Source: Alistipes sp. (GTDB lineage Bacteria > Bacillota > Clostridia > Oscillospirales > Ruminococcaceae). Taken from it: a stretch of DNA of 39,405 bases. A program made the translations under genes and the position numbers. A model generated the notes under the pieces. That model worked only from the letters and a program-made list of their open reading frames with translations, ran no database searches and was not told the DNA's origin. Shown piece by piece: positions 30,970-38,924 of the stretch. Location: the NCBI GenBank assembly GCA_023667265.1, contig JAMPAJ010000007.1, forward strand, positions 1-39,405, given 5' to 3'. Position 1 is the first letter of the stretch. Each line of letters opens with the position of its first letter.

Positions 30970-32249
30970 CGATCAGCAGTCTCGAATTCGAGAACGTAAA
31001 GAGGATAAAAGCGGTAAAGCTTGAACCGTCGCCTACAGGATTGACGGTGATCGGCGGACGCAACAATCAGGGTAAGACAAGCGTTATTGACGCTCTTGCA
31101 TGGGCGGTAGGCGGAGATAAATATAAGCCGTCACAGGCGCAGAGAGACGGTTCTGTAATTCCGCCGTCGCTGCACGTTGAGCTTTCAAACGGAATTATAG
31201 TTGAGCGCAAAGGCAAAAACAGCAGCCTTAAAGTTATCGATCCGAGCGGCAAACGCGGAGGGCAGCAGTTGCTTAACAGTTTCATTGAAGCTTTTGCGCT
31301 TGACCTTCCGAAATTTATAAACTCTACAGCCAAAGAAAAGGCTGATATCTTGCTTAAGATCATAGGTGTCGGAGATAAGCTTCATGAACTTGAACAGGAA
31401 GAATCCCAGTTGTACAACCGCCGCCATGCTATCGGGCAGATCGCCGATCAGAAAGCGAAATTTGCAAAAGAGATGACTGCATATCCGAATGTTCCCGATG
31501 AAATAATTTCGGCATCCGAGCTTATCCGCCAACAGCAGGAAATTCTTGCCCGTAACGGTGAGAATCAGCGAAAACGGCAGCTTAAAGAACAATATGACCG
31601 TGAACTTGAAGAAGCGAGACAGGCTCTTGACGAAGCCAAGAGGCGCTTTGCTCAGGCTCAGTCAAACGCCAAGACTGCGGCAAAATCGGCAGAAAATCTC
31701 ATAGACGAATCGACTGCAGAGCTTGAAAAAAATATTTCAGATATTGAAACTCTGAACGCGAAAATAAGAGCAAATCTCGACCGTGAGAAAGCCGAGGAGG
31801 AAGCGAAAGGCTACAGCAACCAGTATGCGGCTTTGACGGAAGAACTTGAAGCTGTACGAAAGGAAAAGTATGATCTGCTCAACAATTCCGATCTGCCTCT
31901 GACAGGACTTTCTGTTGCTGACGGTGAGCTTACATACAAGGGGCAGAAATGGGATAATATGAGCGGTTCAGAACAGCTCAGAGTATCAGCGGCAATAGTC
32001 CGCAGGCTCAATCCCGAATGCGGATTTGTGCTTCTGGACAAGCTTGAACAAATGGACAGTGACACTCTCAGAGAGTTCGGAGAATGGCTTGAATCAGAGG
32101 GCTTGCAGGCTATAGCGACAAGAGTTTCAAACGGAGACGAATGCTCAGTGATTATCGAGGACGGATATGTTGTCACATCGGCTGAACTGCCAATAGAAAG
32201 CAAAAGCTTTCATCCTGAAAAGAAAAATTGGGAAAATGTTGATTGGTAA
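30963..32249 (+). CDS. SMC/RecF-like AAA ATPase
   Basis: A 428-residue protein. Walker A is GGRNNQGKTS (about residues 31-40). A coiled coil spans about 130-305 (LEQEESQLYNRRHAIGQIAD ... AELEKNISDIETLNAKIRAN), followed by the ABC signature MSGSEQLRVSAAIVRRL and a Walker B-like FVLLDKLEQMD. In the last motif Lys stands where SMC proteins have Glu; I believe this is usual in this phage family. It is encoded next to Sak4-like and DUF669 genes, so it probably acts in phage recombination or replication, like an SbcC/RecF partner without the nuclease. Confidence 0.82.
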   Translation: MVTISSLEFENVKRIKAVKLEPSPTGLTVIGGRNNQGKTSVIDALAWAVGGDKYKPSQAQRDGSVIPPSLHVELSNGIIVERKGKNSSLKVIDPSGKRGGQQLLNSFIEAFALDLPKFINSTAKEKADILLKIIGVGDKLHELEQEESQLYNRRHAIGQIADQKAKFAKEMTAYPNVPDEIISASELIRQQQEILARNGENQRKRQLKEQYDRELEEARQALDEAKRRFAQAQSNAKTAAKSAENLIDESTAELEKNISDIETLNAKIRANLDREKAEEEAKGYSNQYAALTEELEAVRKEKYDLLNNSDLPLTGLSVADGELTYKGQKWDNMSGSEQLRVSAAIVRRLNPECGFVLLDKLEQMDSDTLREFGEWLESEGLQAIATRVSNGDECSVIIEDGYVVTSAELPIESKSFHPEKKNWENVDW

Positions 32250-32358
32250 TTCATGAATGTAAATTTTTTGTAAAATTTTTGCAATAATCAATGGTTTTAC
32301 GTTGAATGAGGGCTCATTTCAGACTATTTATGGAAGAAGTTATAAGGAGGTATTCCAT

Positions 32359-33405
32359 ATGCAGATCACAAGTGGAAAAATTATGAAAGCGCAGAAAATC
32401 GTTGTTTACGGTCCCGAGGGGATAGGCAAATCAACCTTTGCAGCGCAGTTTCCCGATCCTGTATTCATTGATACAGAGGGGAGCACGGGGAACATGGACG
32501 TTAAACGTCTGCCAAGACCCACAAGCTGGGCGATGCTTCATGAAGAAATGAAATATGTTATCGATAACAAGGTATGCAGAACTCTTGTAATCGATACTGT
32601 TGACTGGGCTGAACAGCTCTGCCTTGAAGCGATCCTTTCCAAATACGGGAAAAGCGGTATCGAAGACTTTGGCTACGGCAACGGCTACGTTTATGAAAAA
32701 GAGGAATTCGGGCGTTTCCTTAATCGGCTGGAGGACGTTATTTCGGCAGGAATAAACGTAGTCCTTACAGCTCACGCACACCTGAGAAAGTTTTCACAGC
32801 CCGACGAGATCGGCGAATATGACCGCTGGGAGCTTAAACTCGGTAAGAAAACCAATTCTCAGATATCGCCTCTTGTAAAGGAATGGGCGGACGCTGTGCT
32901 GTTCGTCAATTACAAGACGTTTGCGGTGTCAACGGACAAAGATGGTAAGAAGTTCAAGGCTCAGGGCGGCGGACGTGTGATGTATACTCAGCATCACCCC
33001 TGCTGGGATGCAAAGAACCGCTTCGGACTTCCCGAAGAAACAAAATTTGAATACTCGGTAATTGCACCGTATATTCCGTGTGCAAAAAATGAAAGTCCTG
33101 CGACGACCTCTCAGGAACAGCCGAAGCCACAGCAAAAACAGGAGCAGACAAACACTGAAGAATGGACGGACATAACGCCTGAGATCGTTATACCCGATAA
33201 TATTCCCAAGGCTCTTGCCGACCTGATGAAAGCAAACAGCATATCAGAGGAAGAGATCAGACTTGTTGTATCTAACGGAGGATTTTTCCCTTATGATACT
33301 CCGATAACGAATTATCCACCCGATTTTGTGAACGGTATGCTTATTGCAAAATGGGACGGAATGTATAAGAAAATCTGTGAAAACAGAACAGTACCTTTTG
33401 AATAA
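32359..33405 (+). CDS. Sak4-like AAA_24 RecA-fold ATPase
   Basis: A 348-residue protein; ATG 32359 is chosen for AAGGAGG ten bases upstream. Walker A GPEGIGKST (Gly18-Thr26), FIDTEGS (near 37) and TLVIDTVDW (Walker B, Asp79) mark the AAA_24 family. VVLTAHAHLRKF is the sensor-like strand. Members such as Sak4 help single-strand annealing and recombination together with an SSB-like protein. A Gln/Pro-rich linker (QPKPQQKQEQTNTEE) leads to a small C-terminal helical domain. It follows the SMC-like ATPase after a 109-base AT-rich gap and is upstream of the DUF669 gene. Confidence 0.85.
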   Translation: MQITSGKIMKAQKIVVYGPEGIGKSTFAAQFPDPVFIDTEGSTGNMDVKRLPRPTSWAMLHEEMKYVIDNKVCRTLVIDTVDWAEQLCLEAILSKYGKSGIEDFGYGNGYVYEKEEFGRFLNRLEDVISAGINVVLTAHAHLRKFSQPDEIGEYDRWELKLGKKTNSQISPLVKEWADAVLFVNYKTFAVSTDKDGKKFKAQGGGRVMYTQHHPCWDAKNRFGLPEETKFEYSVIAPYIPCAKNESPATTSQEQPKPQQKQEQTNTEEWTDITPEIVIPDNIPKALADLMKANSISEEEIRLVVSNGGFFPYDTPITNYPPDFVNGMLIAKWDGMYKKICENRTVPFE

Positions 33406-33425
33406 TTTATAGGAGGATTTTTATT

Positions 33426-33923
33426 ATGAGCAATATCGAAAGAGAATTTTCATGGGACGATGAGATCGAAAAGGACGGCGGAGAATTTTCACTTCTGCCA
33501 GAGGGAGATTACGATTTCACGGTCAAATCTTTTCAGAGAGGCAGACACAGCGGAAGTGAAAAGCTTCCACCCTGCAACAAAGCTGAGCTTACGATCACAA
33601 TATGGGGCGAAAATGAAAGCGTTGACATCAAGCATAATCTGTTCCTGCATTCAAAGGTCGAGGGAATGCTTTCAGCGTTCTTTACTGCTATCGGGCAGAA
33701 GAAACACGGTGAGAAGCTGAAAATGAACTGGAATGAGGTTGTCGGAGCAAAAGGAAAATGTCATGTGTACATAGATAAATACACAGGAAAAAACGGAACT
33801 GAATATACCTCGAATAAAATTAAAAAATTCTATGCTCCCGACGCTGATATCACAACTGTAAGTCCGCAGCCGAAAGCCGCCGAAACATCCTCAAATCAAT
33901 GGAGTAACGCATCATGGAGCTGA
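33426..33923 (+). CDS. DUF669 single-strand DNA-binding-like protein
   Basis: A 165-residue protein (AGGAGG before ATG 33426). EFSLLPEGDYDFTVKSFQRGRHSGSEKLPPCNKAELTITIWG and NLFLHSKVEGMLSAFFTAIGQKKHGE are the DUF669 signatures. The family has an OB-like fold and is regularly paired with AAA_24 recombinases, so it probably binds single-stranded DNA. A flexible Ser/Ala/Pro-rich C-terminus ends NQWSNASWS. It overlaps the helicase start by ten bases. Confidence 0.85.
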   Translation: MSNIEREFSWDDEIEKDGGEFSLLPEGDYDFTVKSFQRGRHSGSEKLPPCNKAELTITIWGENESVDIKHNLFLHSKVEGMLSAFFTAIGQKKHGEKLKMNWNEVVGAKGKCHVYIDKYTGKNGTEYTSNKIKKFYAPDADITTVSPQPKAAETSSNQWSNASWS

Positions 33924-35494
33924 GACCTTATCAAAAGGAAGCAAAGGAAGCTGTTCTTACGCAGTGGAATGACGGTATACAGCGCACTTTGCTTGTGCTT
34001 CCCACAGGATGCGGAAAAACTGTCGTATTTGCAAAAATTACGGAAGAATGCGTCCGTAACGGGAAAAGGGTTCTTATTCTTGCCCATCGCGGAGAGCTTC
34101 TCACTCAGGCTTCCGATAAGATAGAAAAAGCCTGCGGATTGAAATGTGCTGTTGAAAAGGCTGACGAAACCTGTCTTGACTCATGGTACAGGATAACAGT
34201 CGGCTCGGTACAGACCCTTATGCGTGAAAAAAGACTGAGTAATTTTTCTTCCGGCTATTTTGATGTAATAATCATCGACGAAGCTCATCACGCTGTTTCC
34301 GACAGCTACACACGAATACTTAGTCACTTTGAAAATGCCGCTGTTCTGGGAGTTACCGCAACTCCCGACAGAGGCGATATGAAGAATCTCGGAAAAGTAT
34401 TTCAGTCTCTTGCTTACGAATATACTTTACCGAAAGCTATTAAAGAAGGATATCTTTCTCCGATAAAAGCCGTTACGATTCCGCTTAAAATAGACTTTAC
34501 GGGAGTTTCCGTACAGGCTGGCGATTTTAAAGCTTCCGATATTGACACTGCTCTTGATCCATATCTGTATCAGATAGCGGAGGAGATGAAAGCTTACTGT
34601 TTGAACCGCAAAACAGTAGTTTTTCTGCCGCTTGTAAAGACTTCTCAAAAGTTTCGCGACATATTGAATCAGGCAGGATTTACAGCGGCGGAGGTAAACG
34701 GCGAAAGCCCGGACAGAGCAGAGATCCTCGAAGATTTTGACAAGGGGAAATACAATGTTCTCTGCAATTCAATGCTTCTGACGGAGGGCTGGGACTGTCC
34801 ATCGGTAAACTGCGTTGTTGTTCTGAGACCGACCAAAGTCCGCAGTCTTTACAGTCAGATGGTCGGCAGAGGAACACGCCTCTGCGAGGATAAAACGGAA
34901 CTGCTTCTGCTTGATTTCTTATGGCATACCGAACGGCACGAGCTTTGCAGACCTGCCTGTCTTATTGCGGAAAATGAAGAAGTCGCAAAGAAAATGACCG
35001 AAAAAATCGCTGATGCCGGCTGTCCTGTTGATATAGAGGAAGCGGAGAGAGCTGCTGCGGACGATGTTGTTGCTGAACGTGAAGAGGCTCTTGCAAAGCA
35101 GCTTGCAGAAATGAGAAAACGTAAGAAAAAGCTTGTCGATCCTTTGCAGTTCGAGCTTTCAATACAGGCAGAGGATCTGTCATCATACGTTCCGTCATTC
35201 GGATGGGAAATGTCTCCGCCGACAGACAAACAGAAAGAGACTCTTGAAAAGCTCGGAATACTTCCCGATGAGATTGATAATGCAGGCAAGGCAAAAATGA
35301 TACTTGACAGACTTGAAAAACGTCGTATAGAGGGGCTTGCAACTCCAAAACAGATACGCAGGCTTGAAATGTATGATTTTCAGCACGTAGGTTCGTGGAC
35401 TTTTGAACAGGCAAGCAAGATGATCTCACGAATTGCAGCCAGCAGCTGGAGAGTTCCTGTGAATGTCGTACCGAAAGAATATGTTCCGGAATAA
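33914..35494 (+). CDS. DEAD/DEAH-box superfamily 2 helicase
   Basis: A 526-residue SF2 helicase. RPYQKEA is the Q-like motif, LPTGCGKTVVF motif I (residues 29-40), AHRGELL motif Ia, IIDEAHH motif II (about 120-126), GVTATPDRGD motif III and MVGRGTRLCEDK motif VI (near 316). The C-terminal 130 residues (PPTDKQKETLEKLGI ... ATPKQIRRLEMYDFQHVGSWTFEQASKMI) form a small helical domain often fused to phage helicases of this type. It should unwind DNA at forks or during recombination. The ribosome site is weak (GGAG), so coupling with DUF669 is likely. Confidence 0.93.
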   Translation: MELRPYQKEAKEAVLTQWNDGIQRTLLVLPTGCGKTVVFAKITEECVRNGKRVLILAHRGELLTQASDKIEKACGLKCAVEKADETCLDSWYRITVGSVQTLMREKRLSNFSSGYFDVIIIDEAHHAVSDSYTRILSHFENAAVLGVTATPDRGDMKNLGKVFQSLAYEYTLPKAIKEGYLSPIKAVTIPLKIDFTGVSVQAGDFKASDIDTALDPYLYQIAEEMKAYCLNRKTVVFLPLVKTSQKFRDILNQAGFTAAEVNGESPDRAEILEDFDKGKYNVLCNSMLLTEGWDCPSVNCVVVLRPTKVRSLYSQMVGRGTRLCEDKTELLLLDFLWHTERHELCRPACLIAENEEVAKKMTEKIADAGCPVDIEEAERAAADDVVAEREEALAKQLAEMRKRKKKLVDPLQFELSIQAEDLSSYVPSFGWEMSPPTDKQKETLEKLGILPDEIDNAGKAKMILDRLEKRRIEGLATPKQIRRLEMYDFQHVGSWTFEQASKMISRIAASSWRVPVNVVPKEYVPE

Positions 35495-35507
35495 CAAGGA
35501 GAAATAA

Positions 35508-37721
35508 ATGGAGAAAAATTTAATTGACGCTCTTGAATACATAGACCCTGCCAACTGCGATTATCAGGAGTGGATAAACGTGGGCATGGCTCTGAAGCAC
35601 GAAAATTACGACGTAAGCGTCTGGGCAGAATGGTCTGCAAGAGATATTGCACGCTATCATCCCGGTGAATGTGAAAAGAAGTGGCGTTCTTTCAGGGGAA
35701 ACACTTCTCCTGTGACAGCAGGTACGATATATCAGATGGCTTTTGAAAACGGTTACTCGCCCGATCGTGAGAGCTATGAGCTTGACTGGGACAGCGAGAT
35801 TGGCTCAAAGTCGGACGGCGTTATAGTTGACCGCAACTGGATAGAGGGACGTGAGATCGCAGAGCCGGTCAACTGGGATCCGGTAAGAGAGATAACGACA
35901 TATCTCGAAACGCTTTTTGAACCGTCCGAAAATGTAGGTTACAATTTCCGCTCGTTTAAAAACGACAAAGGTAAATATACTCCTGCCGACAAAGGCGGAT
36001 ATGACAGAACGGCAGGAGAGCTTCTTCAGGAGCTTTCAATGTGCGACGGCGATATCGGAGCTGTTTTCGGCGATTATGACAAAGAAGCCGGAGCGTGGAT
36101 AAGATTTAACCCTCTTGACGGAAAGGGCATTAAAAATGCCAATGTTACCGATTTCAGATATGCTCTTGTAGAAGCAGACAATATGGAGCTTGACAAGCAG
36201 AATGCTGTTATCAGGGAACTTGAACTGCCTGTCGCTGTGCTTATGTACAGCGGAGGAAAGTCCATTCATGCAATTGTACGTATTGACGCTCCGAATAGCG
36301 ACGAATACCGAAGACGTGTCGATTTTCTTTATAATATATGCAAGAAAAACGGTCTCACTCTCGATCAGAATAACCGTAATCCCTCACGTTTGAGTCGTAT
36401 TCCGGGAGTTGAACGTGCAGGAAAAAAGCAGTTCATTATTGATACAAATATCGGCAAGGCGACCTGGGATGAATGGAAAGAATGGATAGAGGGTATAAAC
36501 GACGATCTGCCAGACATTGAAAATATAGACATTCTGTGGGATAATATGCCGGAGCTTTCGCCACCGCTTATTGACGGAGTTCTGAGACAGGGACATAAAA
36601 TGCTCATTGCAGGTCCGTCAAAAGCAGGAAAATCATATGCTCTTATTGAACTGTCTATTGCGCTTGCAGAGGGAACAAAATGGCTCGGTTTTCAATGCTC
36701 CCAGGGACGTGTGATGTATGTTAATCTGGAGCTTGACCGTGCAAGCTGTCTGCACCGTTTTAAGGATGTGTATGATGCGCTTGGCGTTACTCCGCAGAAT
36801 TTGAAAAACATAGATATATGGAATCTGAGAGGGCGCAGCGTCCCTATGGACAAGCTCGCTCCGAAGCTCATCAGACGTGCTTCAAAAAAGAATTACGCTG
36901 CTATTATTATTGATCCCATATACAAAGTTATAACAGGCGATGAAAATTCAGCCGATCAGATGGCAGCCTTCTGTAATCAGTTTGATAAGGTATGCAACGA
37001 GCTTGAATGCGCTGTTATCTATTGCCATCACCATTCTAAAGGCTCTCAGGGCGGCAAAAGGAGCATGGACAGAGCGTCAGGCTCAGGAGTATTCGCCCGT
37101 GATCCGGACGCTCTCCTTGACCTTATAGAGCTTGAAATCAACGACGATCTCCGCACGGCAGAGGAAAATAAACTGACCTGCGATATAGCGTACAAGTGGC
37201 TGTGCCGCTTCAATAAGGATATGTTTTTATCGGACGACGACAGACTTTCCCCCGTTCAGATAATGAAAACTGTAAGGGATAATCTACAATTGAAAACGTG
37301 TCAGCACATTACAGCGGAAATTGGAGCGGCGAAGAAAAAGCTTTATCCCCGGACTGCCTGGAGAATAGAAGCTACTCTCAGAGAATTTCCGAAGTTTGCT
37401 CCTGTTAATGTCTGGTTTGATTATCCTGTTCACAGGATAGACAGTGACGGTGTTCTGAAAGATATTAATCCCGATGAACAGTGGAAGCAGAATTTCAGTA
37501 AGAAAAAATCAACTAAGGAACGCAAGGACGAGCGGAAAGAAAGTATTATGGCAACTTTTGAATCCTGCAACATTGACGGAAAGGTCACTGTCCAGGATAT
37601 GGCGGAGCTTAGTGGTATATCTGAAAAAACAGTCCGCAGACACTTAAAGGAACACGGTGGATTCTGGATAGACGGTAACGAAGTTGGTTTAAAAGAACAG
37701 GGACAAAGTCGGGACAAATGA
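35508..37721 (+). CDS. Primase-helicase (PriCT-2, primase and RecA-like helicase domains)
   Basis: A 737-residue replication protein. Residues 5-80 are PriCT-2 (LIDALEYIDPANCDYQEWINVGMALKHENYDVSVWAEWS). About 160-330 resemble an archaeo-eukaryotic primase (DFRYALVEADNM, SGGKSIHAIVRIDA, NRNPSRLSRIPGVER). About 350-590 are a RepA-type AAA_25 ATPase with P loop GPSKAGKS (369-376), AIIIDPIYK Walker B and YCHHHSKGSQGG. The last 50 residues form an HTH (VQDMAELSGISEKTVRRHLKEHGG), possibly for origin binding. It should prime and unwind phage DNA. The repeat cluster just downstream starts inside its last codons. Confidence 0.88.
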   Translation: MEKNLIDALEYIDPANCDYQEWINVGMALKHENYDVSVWAEWSARDIARYHPGECEKKWRSFRGNTSPVTAGTIYQMAFENGYSPDRESYELDWDSEIGSKSDGVIVDRNWIEGREIAEPVNWDPVREITTYLETLFEPSENVGYNFRSFKNDKGKYTPADKGGYDRTAGELLQELSMCDGDIGAVFGDYDKEAGAWIRFNPLDGKGIKNANVTDFRYALVEADNMELDKQNAVIRELELPVAVLMYSGGKSIHAIVRIDAPNSDEYRRRVDFLYNICKKNGLTLDQNNRNPSRLSRIPGVERAGKKQFIIDTNIGKATWDEWKEWIEGINDDLPDIENIDILWDNMPELSPPLIDGVLRQGHKMLIAGPSKAGKSYALIELSIALAEGTKWLGFQCSQGRVMYVNLELDRASCLHRFKDVYDALGVTPQNLKNIDIWNLRGRSVPMDKLAPKLIRRASKKNYAAIIIDPIYKVITGDENSADQMAAFCNQFDKVCNELECAVIYCHHHSKGSQGGKRSMDRASGSGVFARDPDALLDLIELEINDDLRTAEENKLTCDIAYKWLCRFNKDMFLSDDDRLSPVQIMKTVRDNLQLKTCQHITAEIGAAKKKLYPRTAWRIEATLREFPKFAPVNVWFDYPVHRIDSDGVLKDINPDEQWKQNFSKKKSTKERKDERKESIMATFESCNIDGKVTVQDMAELSGISEKTVRRHLKEHGGFWIDGNEVGLKEQGQSRDK

Positions 37722-37875
37722 CGTTTTGTCTTTTGTCTCTTCTAAGGACAAACTCGACAAAATCCGATATTGTCCTTATTGTGGACAAACTCGGTAAAAC
37801 ACCGATTTTGTCTCAGGGACAGACAAAGTATATTATTACATAATATACGTTTTTGTGCCGAGGGAGCACAAAAAC
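37701..37875. other. Candidate replication origin: repeat and palindrome cluster
   Basis: GACAAA or its complement TTTGTC appears about nine times between 37701 and 37827. Two similar units start GGACAAACTCG at 37746 and 37783, 37 bases apart; each ends with the complementary TTGTC (GGACAA/TTGTCC 37746-37775; GACAAA..CGGT/ACCG..TTTGTC 37784-37812). They are followed by GTATATTAT-tac-ATAATATAC (37828-37848) and directly by GTTTTTGTGC/GCACAAAAAC (37849-37875). The cluster begins in the last codons of the primase-helicase and ends before rusA. Iterons beside a replication initiator suggest an origin. Confidence 0.65.
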
Positions 37876-37916
37876 TATTACGAAATAATAATTGCGCGCG
37901 AGGAGGTGCAGCGAAA

Positions 37917-38309
37917 TTGATAACTGAATTTTTTATGCCGATGATACCGCCGACAATAACTCATCAGGAAAAGCAAGTCACGGTAAAAAACGGCAAGCCT
38001 GTTTTTTATGAGCCGCCGCGTCTGGTAAATGCAAGAGTAAAGCTGACTGCTTATCTTTCAAAGTACGCTCCCGAAAGTCCGTACTGCGGAGCTGTTAGAC
38101 TGATCGTAAAATGGTGTTTCCCGAAAGGCAGACACCGTAACGGCGAATACAAAACCACTAAGCCTGATACCGATAACTTGAATAAGCTCCTGAAAGACTG
38201 CATGACTGAATGTGGCTTCTGGAAAGACGACGCTCTTGTTGCTTCGGAGATCTGTGAGAAATTCTGGGCTGAAACGTCAGGGATCTATGTGAGGATAGAC
38301 AGCCTATGA
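37917..38309 (+). CDS. rusA: RusA-type Holliday junction resolvase
   Basis: A 130-residue protein. TTG 37917 is chosen as the start because AGGAGGTG lies at 37901-37908; no ATG in frame has a comparable site. FFMPMIPPTITHQEK begins the RusA fold. Key acidic residues are in KPDTDNLNKLLKD (Asp84, Asp86) and FWKDDALV (Asp104, Asp105), and KWCFPKGRHRNGE lies between. It cuts four-way junctions formed by phage recombination or replication. The stop overlaps the next ATG (ATGA). Confidence 0.9.
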   Translation: MITEFFMPMIPPTITHQEKQVTVKNGKPVFYEPPRLVNARVKLTAYLSKYAPESPYCGAVRLIVKWCFPKGRHRNGEYKTTKPDTDNLNKLLKDCMTECGFWKDDALVASEICEKFWAETSGIYVRIDSL

Positions 38310-38506
38310 AAATAAGCGATGTCAAAAGGCGGCTCGGAACTTACGTAAAATTTACCAGTGTTAAACATCATATTTGCAGCGATTATATTCTCACAGGCTG
38401 CATCATACGAAAAGATAACGATAATAATTTCTATTATCTTGCAGAACTGAACGACTCGAAGCAGCAGAAGTGCACGCTTCTTGTCAGACTTGAAGAAATT
38501 GAATAG
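38306..38506 (+). CDS. Small protein downstream of rusA
   Basis: A 66-residue, mainly beta protein: ISDVKRRLGTYVKFTSVKHHI then YILTGCIIRKDNDNNFYYLAELND and KCTLLVRLEEIE. It resembles small Firmicutes phage proteins of unknown role found after rusA. Four-base overlap with rusA. Confidence 0.65.
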   Translation: MKISDVKRRLGTYVKFTSVKHHICSDYILTGCIIRKDNDNNFYYLAELNDSKQQKCTLLVRLEEIE

Positions 38507-38516
38507 GAGGACTAAT

Positions 38517-38924
38517 ATGAACCGTGAGATTTTATTCAGAGGCAAGAAAGTTATCAACGGCGAATGGGTCGAGGGCGATCTGTTTCAGCATGGCGAACAG
38601 CGTTTTATTATGGGAAACAATCGCAATACTGAGGTTATCCCCGAAACCGTCGGACAGTACACAGGGAAAGAGTTAGACGGTGAAAAACTTTTTACCGGTG
38701 ACATCGTGGAAACTTGTGAGGATTATGATGATATTTTCGGATATCCCACAACAAGTGTATTCAATTCTGTTGTAATATGGGACGATAAAAACTTTTGTTA
38801 CGCTTTGAAAACAGGAGATTTTATACAGCCATTCAACGACTGGAATTGGGATAACTGCCGTCTTATTGATAATATCCATGATAATCCGGAGCTGATAGGA
38901 GGAGAAGAAAATGAAAAAGTTTGA
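38517..38924 (+). CDS. YopX family protein
   Basis: A 135-residue protein; ATG 38517 is chosen for AGGAGG at 38505-38510. NREILFRGKKVINGEWVEGDLFQHGE, VIPETVGQYTGKELDGEKLFTGDIVE and VVIWDDKNFCYAL are the YopX signatures. These proteins are common near the end of early operons in Gram-positive phages; their function is unknown. It overlaps the next ATG by 14 bases. Confidence 0.92.
   Translation: MNREILFRGKKVINGEWVEGDLFQHGEQRFIMGNNRNTEVIPETVGQYTGKELDGEKLFTGDIVETCEDYDDIFGYPTTSVFNSVVIWDDKNFCYALKTGDFIQPFNDWNWDNCRLIDNIHDNPELIGGEENEKV

Noticed and set aside
32303-32331. Promoter TTGAAT-17-TATTTA before the Sak4-like gene
   Set aside because: The match to consensus is weak, and the gene can be transcribed from upstream.
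27424-38924. Plasmid partition genes (ParA/ParB), which would show a phage-plasmid
   Set aside because: None recognised; the ATPases present belong to recombination or replication families.
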